Source of the DNA: Streptococcus oralis
GTDB lineage: Bacteria > Bacillota > Bacilli > Lactobacillales > Streptococcaceae
Length of the DNA: 64,000 nt
Direction: 5' to 3'
Assembly: GCF_019929345.1 (NCBI RefSeq)
Contig: NZ_JAHZPJ010000014.1
Span: 1-64,000, forward strand
Part shown: positions 10,088 through 18,817 of the stretch, in pieces
Layout of the letters: each line of letters begins with the position of its first letter
Position numbering within the stretch: the first letter of the stretch is position 1
Position numbers and translations under genes: made by a program
The notes under the pieces: model-generated
Told to the model about the DNA's origin: nothing
What the model saw: the letters and a program-made list of their open reading frames with translations, nothing else
Database searches by the model: none

Positions 10088-11203
10088 TTAGACATTAAAG
10101 CGGAATTCCATGATATCGCCATCTTGAACGATATATTCTTTTCCTTCTTCACGCAAGCGCCCAGCTTCTTTTACAGCCTTTTCAGATCCGTATTTCACTA
10201 GATCCTCATATGACATGGTTACTGCACGAATAAAACCTTTTTCGAAATCAGAGTGGATGATACCAGCTGCTTGAGGAGCTTTCATACCACGCTTAAAGGT
10301 CCAAGCACGGACTTCTTTTTCACCAGCTGTGAAGTATGTTCCGAGTCCAAGCAAGTGGTAAGCTGCACGAGTCAACTTGTCAACGCCTGATTCTGTCAAT
10401 CCAAGTGCTTCAAGAAACTCTTGCTTATCTTCATCATCTAACTCAGAAATTTCTTCTTCAGCACGCGCAGAAATAACTACTACTTCAGCATTTTCTGTCG
10501 CTGCAAATTCACGAATTTGTTTAACATAGTCGATAGAATCTGGATCTGAAACTACATCCTCATCCACATTGGCAACATAAAGAACTGGTTTAGTGGTCAA
10601 AAGGAAGAGACCTTTGACAACCTTTTGTTCTTCATCTGTAAATTCAATGGTACGTGCTGATTTTCCATCTTCAAGAACAGGTTTAATCTTTTGAAGAACG
10701 TTAAACTCTGCTACTGATTCTTTATCTTTTTGCGTACGTGCCATCTTTTCTACACGCGCATAGCGTTTATTAACCGATTCTAAGTCAGCAAGAATCAACT
10801 CCAGGTTAATGGTATCAATATCTGCAAGTGGATCCACAAAGGCGTCTTCACGTCCTTGCTCACGCATAACATTTTCATCATCAAATGCACGCACAACATG
10901 AACAATCGCATCTACTTCACGGATGTTAGCCAAGAATTTATTTCCTAGCCCTTCTCCTTTTGATGCTCCTTTTACAATCCCTGCAATATCTGTAAATTCA
11001 AATGTTGTTGGGACTGTCTTTTTAGGTGTAATCATTTCCGTTAGTTTTTTTAGGCGTTCATCTGGAACTTCCACCATCCCAACGTTTGGATCAATAGTCG
11101 CAAATGGGTAGTTTGCCGCCTCTGCTCCTGCTTTTGTAATTGCATTAAAAAGGGTTGATTTACCAACGTTTGGCAAACCAACGATGCCTGCTGTTAAAGC
11201 CAT
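10088..11203 (-). CDS. ychF: Redox-regulated ATPase/GTPase YchF (OLA1 family)
   Basis: Ribosome-associated P-loop NTPase of the Obg superfamily, usually ATP-preferring. The 371-residue protein has G1 GLPNVGKS at 8-15, a coiled-coil insert, and a C-terminal TGS domain ending in the typical DGDIMEFRFNV. Length is standard. It has its own promoter and is followed by pth; ychF-pth adjacency is widespread in bacteria. Confidence 0.97.
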   Translation of the reverse strand: MALTAGIVGLPNVGKSTLFNAITKAGAEAANYPFATIDPNVGMVEVPDERLKKLTEMITPKKTVPTTFEFTDIAGIVKGASKGEGLGNKFLANIREVDAIVHVVRAFDDENVMREQGREDAFVDPLADIDTINLELILADLESVNKRYARVEKMARTQKDKESVAEFNVLQKIKPVLEDGKSARTIEFTDEEQKVVKGLFLLTTKPVLYVANVDEDVVSDPDSIDYVKQIREFAATENAEVVVISARAEEEISELDDEDKQEFLEALGLTESGVDKLTRAAYHLLGLGTYFTAGEKEVRAWTFKRGMKAPQAAGIIHSDFEKGFIRAVTMSYEDLVKYGSEKAVKEAGRLREEGKEYIVQDGDIMEFRFNV

Positions 11204-11239
11204 AGTTTCTCATTCTCCGTTCTCATTTCAATCCCTAAC

Positions 11240-11248
11240 ATTATAACA
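11240..11248 (-). promoter_or_regulatory. Extended -10 promoter of ychF
   Basis: On the minus strand TGTTATAAT gives a TATAAT with the TG extension, 37 bases ahead of the ychF start. The -35 (TAGCAA, 17 bases upstream) is weak, which fits an extended -10 promoter. Confidence 0.6.
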
Positions 11249-11267
11249 CAAAAAGGGAAAACTTGCT

Positions 11268-11286
11268 AACCCTCTAACTAAGGGTT
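11268..11286 (-). terminator. Possible terminator after the DUF951 gene
   Basis: AACCCT, 7-base loop, AGGGTT, next to the DUF951 stop. The U tract on the minus strand (AGCAAGTTTT) is displaced, so the call is weak. Confidence 0.4.
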
Positions 11287-11287
11287 C

Positions 11288-11482
11288 TTAGTCAATAATC
11301 TTATTCATTTTTCGTTCAAAATCATAGCGACTCATCATAACAACGTGATCACAATTGCTACACTTTATTTTGATATCTGCCCCTATGCGTGTAATTTCCC
11401 AACGATTGGCCTTTTTACCTGTTGATTTAATTGTACAAGCATGTGGTTTTTTCATCTCAACAAAATTTCCAACTTGATACAT
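11288..11482 (-). CDS. DUF951 family small protein
   Basis: A 64-residue protein beginning MYQVGNFVEMKKPHAC. I chose this start because AAAGGAGAG lies at the right distance; a reading with 18 more residues has no ribosome site. It contains a C-x2-C pair (CSNCDHVVMMSR) and an upstream HAC, consistent with metal or nucleic-acid binding, and is basic. The family is conserved near dnaN/ychF in streptococci and lactobacilli, but its function is not established. Confidence 0.85.
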   Translation of the reverse strand: MYQVGNFVEMKKPHACTIKSTGKKANRWEITRIGADIKIKCSNCDHVVMMSRYDFERKMNKIID

Positions 11483-11514
11483 ATTACTCTCCTTTTCTTT
11501 TTTGATTATATCAT

Positions 11515-11543
11515 AAAAGAGGCGAGCCAGGCTCAACCTCTTT
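11515..11543 (-). terminator. Terminator after dnaN
   Basis: On the minus strand a G+C-rich stem (AAAGAGG...GAGCC pairing with GGCTC...CCTCTTT, with a bulge) follows 4 bases after the dnaN stop and ends in a CTCTTTTATG tract. Confidence 0.65.
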
Positions 11544-11546
11544 CAC

Positions 11547-12683
11547 TTAATTTGTTCGAACTGGTGTAATGAGCTGCATGAAGTCTTCGTCAGTATCTGC
11601 TGGTACAAGAGTAAATGGACGAACTGCTGAGATAAAGCTAATAGTAACCTTTTCGCTATTTAAAGCCTTGAGAGAATCAATCAAGTAAGTTGGGTTGAAA
11701 CTAATAGTCAAATCATCCCCAGTCACCTGCTCCGTATCGATTTCTTCGTTTACTTTACCAACTTCTGGAGAGTGAACATGGGCGCTAACAACTCCACCTT
11801 TAATTTCAAGCTTCACAGTACCATTTTGAGTCGCACTTGATAAGAGACGTGCACGTTCCATAGATTGACGCAAATTAACCACATCAAAAGTAATTGTAGT
11901 ATTAAAGTCTGTTGGAATCAAACGATCTGTATCAGGATAGTTTCCTTCTAGGAGACGAGTATAGAAGCTAATATTTTCGCTTCTAAAAAGGATTTGATTA
12001 TTGGCAAAGAAAATCTCTACAGTTTCAATATCATCTGTAAATACAGCTGAAAATTCGCGGAGAGAACGACTAGGAATTACCACATCGAAATCATCGCCAT
12101 TTTTTTCAAGAGTCAATTTCTTCTGGCTAAGGCGGTGTGAGTCTGTCGCAACTGTTTTTAGTTCCTTGTGTTGGCTCAATACAAAATGAACACCTGTTAA
12201 GATGGGACGACTTTCTTGCGTACTTGCAGCAAAAGCTGTCTCATTGATAATTTTCTTGAGTAGTTTTGTTTCAAGAACCAAAGGAGTACTTGCTGAAATT
12301 TCTTGGATTCGTGGATATTGTTCGCTATCTTTTCCTTTTAGGGTGATTTCTGATTTTCCACTTGTTAAGACAATTTGTTTTTGTTCAATCTCTTTGAAAT
12401 CTAGCGTTACATCTGGAAGACTAGATACAACATTGATAAAGAAAGAAGCTTCAAGAAGAATAGAACCTAAGGAAGTAATCAAAAGACCTGCATCTTCATT
12501 CTTTTGAGAAATGAAATTCTCAATAGAAATTTGCCCGTTTGATCCAATTAAAGTAATTCCTTCATTGGTAACATCAATTTTAATGGTTGATAAAATTGGA
12601 ATGGCATTTTTTGAACTAATTGCTCGTTTTGTGGTATTTAAGGCTTGTAGAAATAAATTTTTGTTAATTGAAAAATGGATCAT
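11547..12683 (-). CDS. dnaN: DNA polymerase III beta subunit (sliding clamp)
   Basis: Ring-shaped processivity factor that tethers the replicative polymerase and many repair proteins. The 378-residue length equals the usual streptococcal clamp, with the three-domain beta-clamp pattern and the C-terminal LITPVRTN. I start it at MIHFSINKNLFLQ, preceded by AGGAGAAT; a longer in-frame reading back to 12779 runs through the DnaA boxes and is not credible. It follows dnaA by 158 bases. Confidence 0.97.
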   Translation of the reverse strand: MIHFSINKNLFLQALNTTKRAISSKNAIPILSTIKIDVTNEGITLIGSNGQISIENFISQKNEDAGLLITSLGSILLEASFFINVVSSLPDVTLDFKEIEQKQIVLTSGKSEITLKGKDSEQYPRIQEISASTPLVLETKLLKKIINETAFAASTQESRPILTGVHFVLSQHKELKTVATDSHRLSQKKLTLEKNGDDFDVVIPSRSLREFSAVFTDDIETVEIFFANNQILFRSENISFYTRLLEGNYPDTDRLIPTDFNTTITFDVVNLRQSMERARLLSSATQNGTVKLEIKGGVVSAHVHSPEVGKVNEEIDTEQVTGDDLTISFNPTYLIDSLKALNSEKVTISFISAVRPFTLVPADTDEDFMQLITPVRTN

Positions 12684-12746
12684 GGATTCTCCTTTATTTA
12701 TTTTTAGTATTAGAAGGATAATAGAAATAATAGAGTGTGTGAATTC

Positions 12747-12839
12747 TGTGGAAAACTGATTTCTATTTAGTGAGCTCAAGCTTTTTAGCTTGTTTAAAAA
12801 ATGTGGATAAAAAAGATAGAAAAGGAAAAGTTATCCACA
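12747..12839. promoter_or_regulatory. DnaA-box cluster between dnaN and dnaA
   Basis: Two perfect boxes face each other: TGTGGATAA at 12802-12810 and TTATCCACA at 12831-12839, with 20 purine-rich bases between them. A third, one-mismatch box TGTGGAAAA lies at 12747-12755. In Bacillus the matching gap (incC) holds the unwinding region, so this may be half of a bipartite origin. Confidence 0.8.
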
Positions 12840-12841
12840 AG

Positions 12842-14203
12842 CTACTTAATTTTCTTTTTGATTGCTTCGATTTCTAAACGTAAATTATCGTCTTCGTCAA
12901 TCAAGGATTTAATTTTAGCATGGGCATGAATAACGGTGGTGTGATCTTTTCCTCCAAATTCTTTTCCGATTTTTGGAAGGCTATTATCTGTCAGCTCTCT
13001 AGCTAGATACATAGCTACTTGGCGGGCTAAAACGATGTTTTGAACTCGTCTTGTACCCTTCATTTCTTTGACACTCACTCCATAAAAATTCCCCACCTCA
13101 GTTTGTATTTTGTCAATTGGAATGACTAGCATTTGGCTAACATCTTGCTTGCGCGCTCTAATAGCTTCTGCCGCAATATCAATACTGATATCCTTAATCT
13201 TCTTCACTCTGGCAATTAAAGTGATATCGTTGATCGCTCCTTCAAGTTCTCGAACATTTGAATCGAATTGACCTGCTAGGTATTCTAGTGTATCGCTTTG
13301 AAAATTATAGTCCAAATGTTCCGTTTTACTCTGAAGAATGGCAATTCGTGTTTCAAAGTCAGGTGGTGTGATATTTTGAGTCAAGCCCCAGCTAAAGCGC
13401 GTGACAAGCCTTTCCTCAAGGCCTTCTAAATGTTTAGGACTTCGGTCACTAGTCAGAACGATTTGTTTTTGATTGCTATGAAGAGCATTGAAGGTATTGA
13501 AAAATTCTTCTTGAGTTGCAACTTTTTTACCGCTGAGAGATTGGATATCATCAATCAGTAAGAGATCAAGGCTACGGTAAGTCTTTTTGAATTTCTCCAT
13601 TTCTCCAAGTCTCAGGTGTTCAAGAAAATCATTGATAAAACTTTCAGCAGGAATGTATTTAACACGCGCATCAGGAATATTTTTCAGAATCTCATTTCCA
13701 ATCGCATTGAGCAAGTGAGTCTTTCCGAGACCAGGTCCTCCATAGATAAAAAGAGGATTATAGGTCAAAGCTAAATCTTCTGATACAGCTAGAGCAGCTG
13801 ACACTGCCCAAACATTCCCATCACCTTGAATAAAGTTATCAAAGGTATATTTTTCCTTCAATCCTGTCTCAGAATAGGGAATAGTTGGCAATACAGGTGT
13901 GTAATCATAAGCGGAGATAGTACCAGTATCACTTACTTGAGCAGTTTCAGTACTTTGAGGTTTAGTGAAAATATAATGGGGTCTGATTTCAGAATCATAA
14001 ATTTCAAAACCAGCTGCAACAATGATATCTTTTAATTGCTTTTCCCACACCATTTCCATCTCTGGTCTTGGTAAAAATATAGTTGCGGTACTATCTTCTA
14101 CTTTGACAAGCTCTGCAGGTGTAGCATAGAAATCATACATGGATCGTGTCAATCTTTCTTGAGCAAATTCTAAAATACGATTCCAAAATTGCTTTTCTTT
14201 CAA
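12842..14203 (-). CDS. dnaA: Chromosomal replication initiator DnaA
   Basis: AAA+ initiator that binds DnaA boxes, opens the origin and loads the helicase. The 453-residue protein has an N-terminal oligomerisation domain, a variable linker (about 80-110), Walker A GGPGLGKT at 155-162, Walker B LLLIDDIQ, and the C-terminal box-binding helix-turn-helix with the signature [10 protein letters not shown]. The start codon is TTG at 14203, with GGAGG upstream. The linker differs clearly from what I recall of S. pneumoniae DnaA, an argument for another Mitis-group species. A DnaA box overlaps its -35, which suggests autorepression. Confidence 0.98.
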   Translation of the reverse strand: MKEKQFWNRILEFAQERLTRSMYDFYATPAELVKVEDSTATIFLPRPEMEMVWEKQLKDIIVAAGFEIYDSEIRPHYIFTKPQSTETAQVSDTGTISAYDYTPVLPTIPYSETGLKEKYTFDNFIQGDGNVWAVSAALAVSEDLALTYNPLFIYGGPGLGKTHLLNAIGNEILKNIPDARVKYIPAESFINDFLEHLRLGEMEKFKKTYRSLDLLLIDDIQSLSGKKVATQEEFFNTFNALHSNQKQIVLTSDRSPKHLEGLEERLVTRFSWGLTQNITPPDFETRIAILQSKTEHLDYNFQSDTLEYLAGQFDSNVRELEGAINDITLIARVKKIKDISIDIAAEAIRARKQDVSQMLVIPIDKIQTEVGNFYGVSVKEMKGTRRVQNIVLARQVAMYLARELTDNSLPKIGKEFGGKDHTTVIHAHAKIKSLIDEDDNLRLEIEAIKKKIK

Positions 14204-14412
14204 CTATTTTTCCTCCTTTACTCTGATTTTAGTAGTTTAGTGCTAAACTTATTTTACCATAGATAGTGAGAATTTTCCACAAGTTGTGGAAAAGAATCCA
14301 CAATGTTAATGATTCTTATCCACAGGTTGGGGATAAATAAAAAATTCCTTATTTTATTAGGATTTTTGCTAAAAAAATTAGTGGATAAACTTGTGGGTTA
14401 AGAAAATAAAAG
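14204..14412. other. oriC: Chromosomal replication origin (oriC)
   Basis: This gap between dnaA and parB carries a perfect DnaA box TTATCCACA at 14316-14324 and near matches at 14273-14281 (TTTTCCACA), 14285-14293 (TGTGGAAAA), 14294-14302 (GAATCCACA), 14328-14336 (TGGGGATAA), 14380-14388 (AGTGGATAA) and 14392-14400 (TGTGGGTTA). Boxes at 14273 and 14285 form a head-to-head palindrome around a single central base. The stretch 14333-14380 is very A+T-rich and could be the unwinding element. Gene orientation switches here, as expected for bidirectional replication. Confidence 0.9.
14251..14279 (-). promoter_or_regulatory. dnaA promoter
   Basis: On the minus strand TGGTAAAAT is an extended -10 (14251-14259), with a weak -35 TGGAAA at 14274-14279. 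The -35 lies within the DnaA box TTTTCCACA (14273-14281), so DnaA binding would block it. Confidence 0.6.
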
Positions 14413-14434
14413 AACAGCCTTATTTTAGGCTGTT
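14403..14434 (-). terminator. Terminator overlapping the parB stop codon
   Basis: AACAGCC and GGCTGTT (14413-14419 and 14428-14434) form a stem whose loop contains the parB TAA; the minus-strand tail is CTTTTATTTTC. It stops htrA-parB transcription before it enters oriC. Confidence 0.85.
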
Positions 14435-15178
14435 GATAATTCTGTCATATTCTTCTTGATTTGAAAAAGAAATAATGATTTTTCCAGTATCTTTTTTAGA
14501 AAGTTTAATTTCTACATTCAATCCAAGTTGTTTTTTTAATTTATCTTCCTCATCTTTGATGAAAGAATCACTTTTTTTCTGCTTCTTTTGTTTTTTCTCT
14601 GTCAGTAGTGCTTCTAGCTTTCTCACAGAGATGTCTTCATTTTTGATTAGTTGAAAGAAATATTCTTGCTGCTCTTTATCCAAACCAACTAGTGAGCGTG
14701 CATGAGCTTGAGAAAGTCTACCATTTTCTACTTCAGATAAGATATATTCTGGTAAGGAAAGTAAACGAATAAAATTAGTGATATAAGGTCGAGATTTCCC
14801 CATTTTTTCGGCTATCTCAGTATGAGTAAATCCTTTTTCTACTAAAGATTCGTAGGCGCGTGCTTCCTCAACTGGATTCAAATTTTCTCTCTGCAAATTT
14901 TCAATGATAGACTGGATCATCATTTCCTGATCTGAGAGGTGCTTCACAACGGCTGGAATAGAGGTCAGACCAGCCAAAAGAGAAGCTCGATATCGTCTCT
15001 CTCCTGCAAGGATTTCATAACCGATTACAGGAGATTGACGAACAATGATAGGTTGGATAAGCCCATTTTCTTTGATTGACTCAGCTAATTCCCTTAGTTT
15101 ATCTGCATTAAATTCTTTTCGAGGTTGATAGGGATTTTTTTGTATTTCCGAGATAGAAATCATTTCAAATTTTTCCAT
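14420..15178 (-). CDS. parB: Chromosome-partitioning protein ParB/Spo0J
   Basis: CTP-dependent clamp that loads on parS sites near the origin and recruits SMC for chromosome organisation. The 252-residue protein has the N-terminal ParB/CTPase domain with GERRYRAS starting at residue 59, a central helix-turn-helix (HTEIAEKMGKSRPYITNFIRLL), a Lys-rich linker and a C-terminal dimerisation part. No parA is beside it, as in other streptococci. It follows htrA by 57 bases and is likely co-transcribed. Candidate parS sites occur at 24.75, 35.95 and (weak) 2.8 kb. Confidence 0.96.
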   Translation of the reverse strand: MEKFEMISISEIQKNPYQPRKEFNADKLRELAESIKENGLIQPIIVRQSPVIGYEILAGERRYRASLLAGLTSIPAVVKHLSDQEMMIQSIIENLQRENLNPVEEARAYESLVEKGFTHTEIAEKMGKSRPYITNFIRLLSLPEYILSEVENGRLSQAHARSLVGLDKEQQEYFFQLIKNEDISVRKLEALLTEKKQKKQKKSDSFIKDEEDKLKKQLGLNVEIKLSKKDTGKIIISFSNQEEYDRIINSLK

Positions 15179-15235
15179 GATTCTACACTAACATATATTT
15201 TACTTTCTGTAAAGTTTCCTTTACACTGATGTCAA

Positions 15236-16417
15236 TTAAGACTCTAAATCACCTGAACTCTTATCTAGTTTAATAGTTGTAGTTTCCTCTTTTCCATTAC
15301 GGTAATAGGTTATTTTTATGGTGTCTCCGATAGAATGATTGTAAAGAGCACTCTGTAAATCTGTTGGAGATGAAATGTTGTTATCGTCAACTTTAGTAAT
15401 GACATCGTATTTCTCAAGATGTCCATGTGCAGGCATATTACTTTGAACAGATTTTACCACAACACCAGAAGTTACGCTACTTGGGATATTTAGTTTTCTA
15501 AGATCATTAGCTCCGATATTATCTAGATTAATCATTTGGATTCCAAGAGCAGGGCGAGTTACTTTACCATTATTTTCAAGTTGTTTGATAATATTTTGTG
15601 CATCATTTGACGGAATAGCAAATCCAAGACCTTCTACAGAAGTTCCACCATTACTTGCAATTTTACTTGATGTAATACCGATGACCTGTCCTTGAATATT
15701 TACCAGTGGACCACCAGAGTTACCAGGGTTAATGGCAGTATCTGTTTGAATAGCTTTTGTAGAAATAGCTTGACCATCTTCAGATTTTAGAGAAACATTT
15801 CGATTGAGACTTGAGATGATTCCCTGTGTAACTGTATTGGCATATTCTGAACCTAGAGGGCTACCAATTGCAATTGCAGTTTCTCCGACATTTAGCTTAC
15901 TAGAGTCTCCAAATTCCGCTACAGTTGTGACTTTTTCTGAAGAAATTTTTACGACAGCGATATCAGAGAATGTATCAGACCCAACAATTTCACCAGGAAC
16001 TTTGGTACCATCCGCCAAACGAATATCAACTTTTGAAGCTCCACTAATAACGTGTGTGTTAGTCACAAGATAGGCATCTTTGTCATTTTTCTTGTATATA
16101 ACGCCAGACCCTTCGCTTGCTATCTGTTTATCTGAATCAGAATTAGTTTCATCAGAATTAAATACACTGCTTTGTCTGCTAGAGGAAGAATAAGTAATGA
16201 TTGACACAACAGCATCTTTGATTTTATTGACGGCTTGAGTTGTTGCAGTTTCATTACTATATGATGTTTGAGTAACAGTACTATTTGTTGTTTGATTTCC
16301 TTGTTTTTGATAAAGTTGCAATGTTACGAAACTTCCTAAGACACCGCTTAAAAATCCTATTAGAATGACTACAAGAAATTTAACTCCTTTTTTATAAAAT
16401 TTTTGTAAGTGTTTCAT
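15236..16417 (-). CDS. htrA: Surface serine protease HtrA (DegP family)
   Basis: Membrane-anchored quality-control protease on the cell surface; in pneumococcus it degrades misfolded proteins and the competence pheromone and is controlled by CiaRH. The 393-residue protein has one membrane anchor (about 12-35), a Ser/Thr-rich linker, a trypsin-like domain with His122 (NTHVISG), Asp152 (SDIAVV) and Ser234 (NPGNSGGPL), and a single C-terminal PDZ domain (about 290-385). A CiaR-type box precedes it. It is divergent from rlmH across a gap that also holds DnaA boxes. Confidence 0.97.
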   Translation of the reverse strand: MKHLQKFYKKGVKFLVVILIGFLSGVLGSFVTLQLYQKQGNQTTNSTVTQTSYSNETATTQAVNKIKDAVVSIITYSSSSRQSSVFNSDETNSDSDKQIASEGSGVIYKKNDKDAYLVTNTHVISGASKVDIRLADGTKVPGEIVGSDTFSDIAVVKISSEKVTTVAEFGDSSKLNVGETAIAIGSPLGSEYANTVTQGIISSLNRNVSLKSEDGQAISTKAIQTDTAINPGNSGGPLVNIQGQVIGITSSKIASNGGTSVEGLGFAIPSNDAQNIIKQLENNGKVTRPALGIQMINLDNIGANDLRKLNIPSSVTSGVVVKSVQSNMPAHGHLEKYDVITKVDDNNISSPTDLQSALYNHSIGDTIKITYYRNGKEETTTIKLDKSSGDLES

Positions 16418-16448
16418 AAACGCCTCCGTTTGTTATTTATTTGCTCAA

Positions 16449-16481
16449 ATTATAAACCTATTAACTTAATTTAAGCTTAAA
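16449..16481 (-). promoter_or_regulatory. CiaR box and -10 element of htrA
   Basis: The minus strand reads TTTAAG-CTTAA-ATTAAG at 16481-16465, which fits the CiaR direct repeat (nTTAAG, 5 bases, wTTAAG). Ten bases further on is TATAAT (16454-16449). The box therefore covers the -35 position, as expected for CiaR activation. Confidence 0.85.
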
Positions 16482-16490
16482 AGATTAAAG

Positions 16491-16588
16491 TTTTTCACAA
16501 GTTGTGGATAACTCGCTTTATTTTGTGAATTCACTAGTAATTTTGAATGATTTTTTTGTGTATAAGATGTGAAATGAAGTGTGGATAT
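16491..16588. promoter_or_regulatory. DnaA boxes in the htrA-rlmH gap
   Basis: A perfect TGTGGATAA lies at 16503-16511, joined head to head with TTTTTCACA (16491-16499, two mismatches), and TGTGGATAT (one mismatch) lies at 16580-16588. The core CACAAGTTGTGG is the same as in the oriC palindrome at 14273-14293, 2.2 kb away. Confidence 0.7.
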
Positions 16589-16602
16589 GATAGAATAGAA
16601 GA

Positions 16603-17082
16603 ATGAAAATAAAAATTGTAACAGTAGGAAAATTAAAAGAAAAATACCTTAAAGATGGAATTGCTGAATATACCAAACGAATTTCTCGTTTTGCTACTGT
16701 AGAAATTATTGAATTAGCTGATGAAAAAACTCCAGATAAGGCAAGTGAGTCAGAAAATCATAAAATATTAGAAATAGAGGGGAATCGAATTCTTTCCAAA
16801 ATTGGAGAAAGAGATTTTGTCGTTGTGTTAGCAATTGAAGGAAAAACTCTCTCTTCAGAGGAATTCAGTAAGCAGTTAGAACAAGCTCCCATAAAGGGAT
16901 TTTCTACCCTTACATTTATTATTGGTGGGAGTCTGGGACTATTTCCTGCTGTGAAGCATCGTGCTAATCTCTCTGTTAGCTTTGGGCGTTTAACTTTACC
17001 ACATCAGTTAATGAGATTAGTCCTTGTTGAACAAATTTATCGTGCTTTTACGATTCAGCAGGGTTCTCCTTATCACAAATAG
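16603..17082 (+). CDS. rlmH: 23S rRNA pseudouridine-1915 N3-methyltransferase RlmH
   Basis: SPOUT-class methyltransferase that modifies pseudouridine 1915 of 23S rRNA on the assembled 70S ribosome. The 159-residue protein has the SAM-binding knot sequence [10 protein letters not shown] and the invariant C-terminus [13 protein letters not shown]. Length is exactly that of the family. It is the first gene of the plus-strand arm and is followed after 43 bases by a tRNA-Arg gene. Confidence 0.97.
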   Translation: MKIKIVTVGKLKEKYLKDGIAEYTKRISRFATVEIIELADEKTPDKASESENHKILEIEGNRILSKIGERDFVVVLAIEGKTLSSEEFSKQLEQAPIKGFSTLTFIIGGSLGLFPAVKHRANLSVSFGRLTLPHQLMRLVLVEQIYRAFTIQQGSPYHK

Positions 17083-17125
17083 AAGATTGACTTAGCTCTT
17101 GTTTTTTGATAGAATGGTCATGTTA

Positions 17126-17199
17126 GGTTCCATAGCTCAGCTGGATAGAGCATTCGCCTTCTAAGCGAACGGTCGCAGGTTCGAATCCTGCTGGGATCA
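17126..17199 (+). tRNA. tRNA-Arg (anticodon TCT)
   Basis: A full cloverleaf: acceptor GGTTCCA pairs with TGGGATC using two G-U pairs, the anticodon loop is CTTCTAA with anticodon TCT, and the T loop is GTTCGAATC. The discriminator base is A; CCA is not encoded. Confidence 0.95.
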
Positions 17200-17213
17200 A
17201 TTTTAGATGCAAA

Positions 17214-17240
17214 GCTGGGAAAACTCCCAGCTTTTTTCTT
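17214..17240 (+). terminator. Terminator after rlmH/tRNA-Arg
   Basis: GCTGGGA, loop AAAC, TCCCAGC, then TTTTTTCTT. It insulates the comC promoter that begins just downstream. Confidence 0.9.
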
Positions 17241-17248
17241 AAAAAAGT

Positions 17249-17315
17249 GCATTTCAGGTGCAAAAAGGTACAGTTGAGAAGAAATTTTTCTTAAATAATC
17301 TTCATTTTGTATAAT
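17249..17315 (+). promoter_or_regulatory. comCDE promoter with ComE-binding direct repeat
   Basis: GCATTTCAG at 17249-17257 and ACAGTTGAG at 17270-17278 are separated by exactly 12 bases, the layout of the ComE box. TATAAT follows at 17310-17315, 31 bases after the box. This is the site where phosphorylated ComE would drive the pheromone feedback loop. Confidence 0.9.
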
Positions 17316-17362
17316 AAATTTGTAAGTTAATTTACAAGAAAAACAATACAGGAGATTTTATT

Positions 17363-17485
17363 TTGAAAAACATAGTTAAATTGGAACAGTTTAAAAAGCT
17401 TACGGAGAAAGAATTGCAGGAGATTCAAGGTGGGGAAATTAGAAAGGAAAATAATTTTTTATTTTATTTTTTTAAAAGAAAGTAA
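17363..17485 (+). CDS. comC: Competence-stimulating peptide precursor ComC
   Basis: A 40-codon gene starting with TTG, 8 bases after AGGAG. The leader MKNIVKLEQFKKLTEKELQE ends in the double-glycine site IQGG; cleavage and export by ComAB would release EIRKENNFLFYFFKRK (16 residues). The leader matches ComC of pneumococcus closely, but the mature peptide differs from CSP-1 and CSP-2. It keeps the usual acidic first residue, Arg3, aromatic core and basic end. It lies in its expected place 12 bases before comD. Confidence 0.93.
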   Translation: MKNIVKLEQFKKLTEKELQEIQGGEIRKENNFLFYFFKRK

Positions 17486-17497
17486 AGGGTGAAAAGA

Positions 17498-18817
17498 ATG
17501 GATTTTTTCGCAATAATAGGCGTTATATTACATATTTTTATTACTAGTAGAAGTTATAATTTGATATGTAACACAACTAGAAAAGAACAATACCTCTTCA
17601 TTTTTTATACAGTAATAATAGAATTTGTAGTTGAATTTTTCTTTTATTCTATATATTTAAATGGACTAGGGATTGAGAAATTTTTATATCCATTTATTTT
17701 ATACGCTTATTTTATATGGTTTAAAAAGTTTGATAAGTATAGGGGAGTATTCCTGAGTTTCCTGCTTTCTCTCTTATATCACAGTACTCATACTTTTATA
17801 GCTGTAACCCTATCCTCGATAACAGGTGATGAGCTTGCATTACACTATGAAAGTACATTCTTTCTAGTAGTATTATTGTTGACTTATTTTGTTATTTTAA
17901 AAACAATTCGTTATTTTCATTTAGAGCTCACTTATTTTGACAAAGACTATCTTTATCCTTTTTTTAAAAAAGTATTTTTTGCCTTAATTTTGTTACATAG
18001 TGTATCCTTTATTTCAGATATAGTGAGTACAGTTCGCCATTTAAATAGTTTCGGAAGTATTTTATCATCGATTATATTTATTTGCCTACTCTTGATTTTC
18101 TTTGCAATGAATTCTCATAAGGTTCAAGTTGAAAAAGAGATTGCTCTAAAACAAAAGAAATTTGAACAGAAACATTTACAGACTTATACAGATGAAATTG
18201 TGGGTTTGTATAATGAAATTCGAGGTTTTCGTCATGACTATGCTGGGATGCTTGTCAGCATGCAAATGGCAATTGACAGTGGGGATTTACAAGAAATTGA
18301 CAGAATTTACAAGGAAGTCTTAGTAAAAGCAAATCAAAAATTGAGGTCAGAAAAGTATACTTACTTTGATTTAAACAGTATAGAGGACTCAGCTTTACGA
18401 AGTGTGATTGCTCAATCAATTGTATATGCACGAAATAATGATGTAGAGTTTACATTGGAAGTAAAAGATGTTATTACTAGATTGTCAATGGATTTACTTG
18501 ATCTTGTTCGCATCATGAGTATTCTATTAAATAATGCTGTTGAAGGTGCTGCGGATAGTTATTTGAAACAAATGGAAGTTGCAGTCATTAAAATGGATTT
18601 TGAAACAGTTATAGTTATCCAGAATTCATGTAAAATCACTATGACGCCTTCAGAGGACCTATTTGCCTTAGGTTTCTCTACAAAGGGAAGAAATAGAGGT
18701 CTAGGGCTTAATAATGTCAAGGAGATTTTAGATAAGTATGACAACATTATTTTAGAAACAGAGATGGAAGACAGCACATTTAGACAAATTATTAGATTTA
18801 AGAGGGAATTCGAATGA
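17498..18817 (+). CDS. comD: Competence pheromone receptor histidine kinase ComD
   Basis: Sensor kinase for the ComC pheromone. I start it at the ATG at 17498 (AAAGGG 8 bases upstream) rather than the GTG at 17489, giving 439 residues beside the 441 usual in pneumococcus. The N-terminal half has six or seven membrane segments (about 1-205); the kinase half has the HPK10-type site RGFRHDYAG with His246, an N box (LLNNAVEGA) and a G box (KGRNRGLGLNNV). The membrane part differs from pneumococcal ComD, as expected if receptor and pheromone co-vary. It overlaps comE by 4 bases. Confidence 0.95.
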   Translation: MDFFAIIGVILHIFITSRSYNLICNTTRKEQYLFIFYTVIIEFVVEFFFYSIYLNGLGIEKFLYPFILYAYFIWFKKFDKYRGVFLSFLLSLLYHSTHTFIAVTLSSITGDELALHYESTFFLVVLLLTYFVILKTIRYFHLELTYFDKDYLYPFFKKVFFALILLHSVSFISDIVSTVRHLNSFGSILSSIIFICLLLIFFAMNSHKVQVEKEIALKQKKFEQKHLQTYTDEIVGLYNEIRGFRHDYAGMLVSMQMAIDSGDLQEIDRIYKEVLVKANQKLRSEKYTYFDLNSIEDSALRSVIAQSIVYARNNDVEFTLEVKDVITRLSMDLLDLVRIMSILLNNAVEGAADSYLKQMEVAVIKMDFETVIVIQNSCKITMTPSEDLFALGFSTKGRNRGLGLNNVKEILDKYDNIILETEMEDSTFRQIIRFKREFE

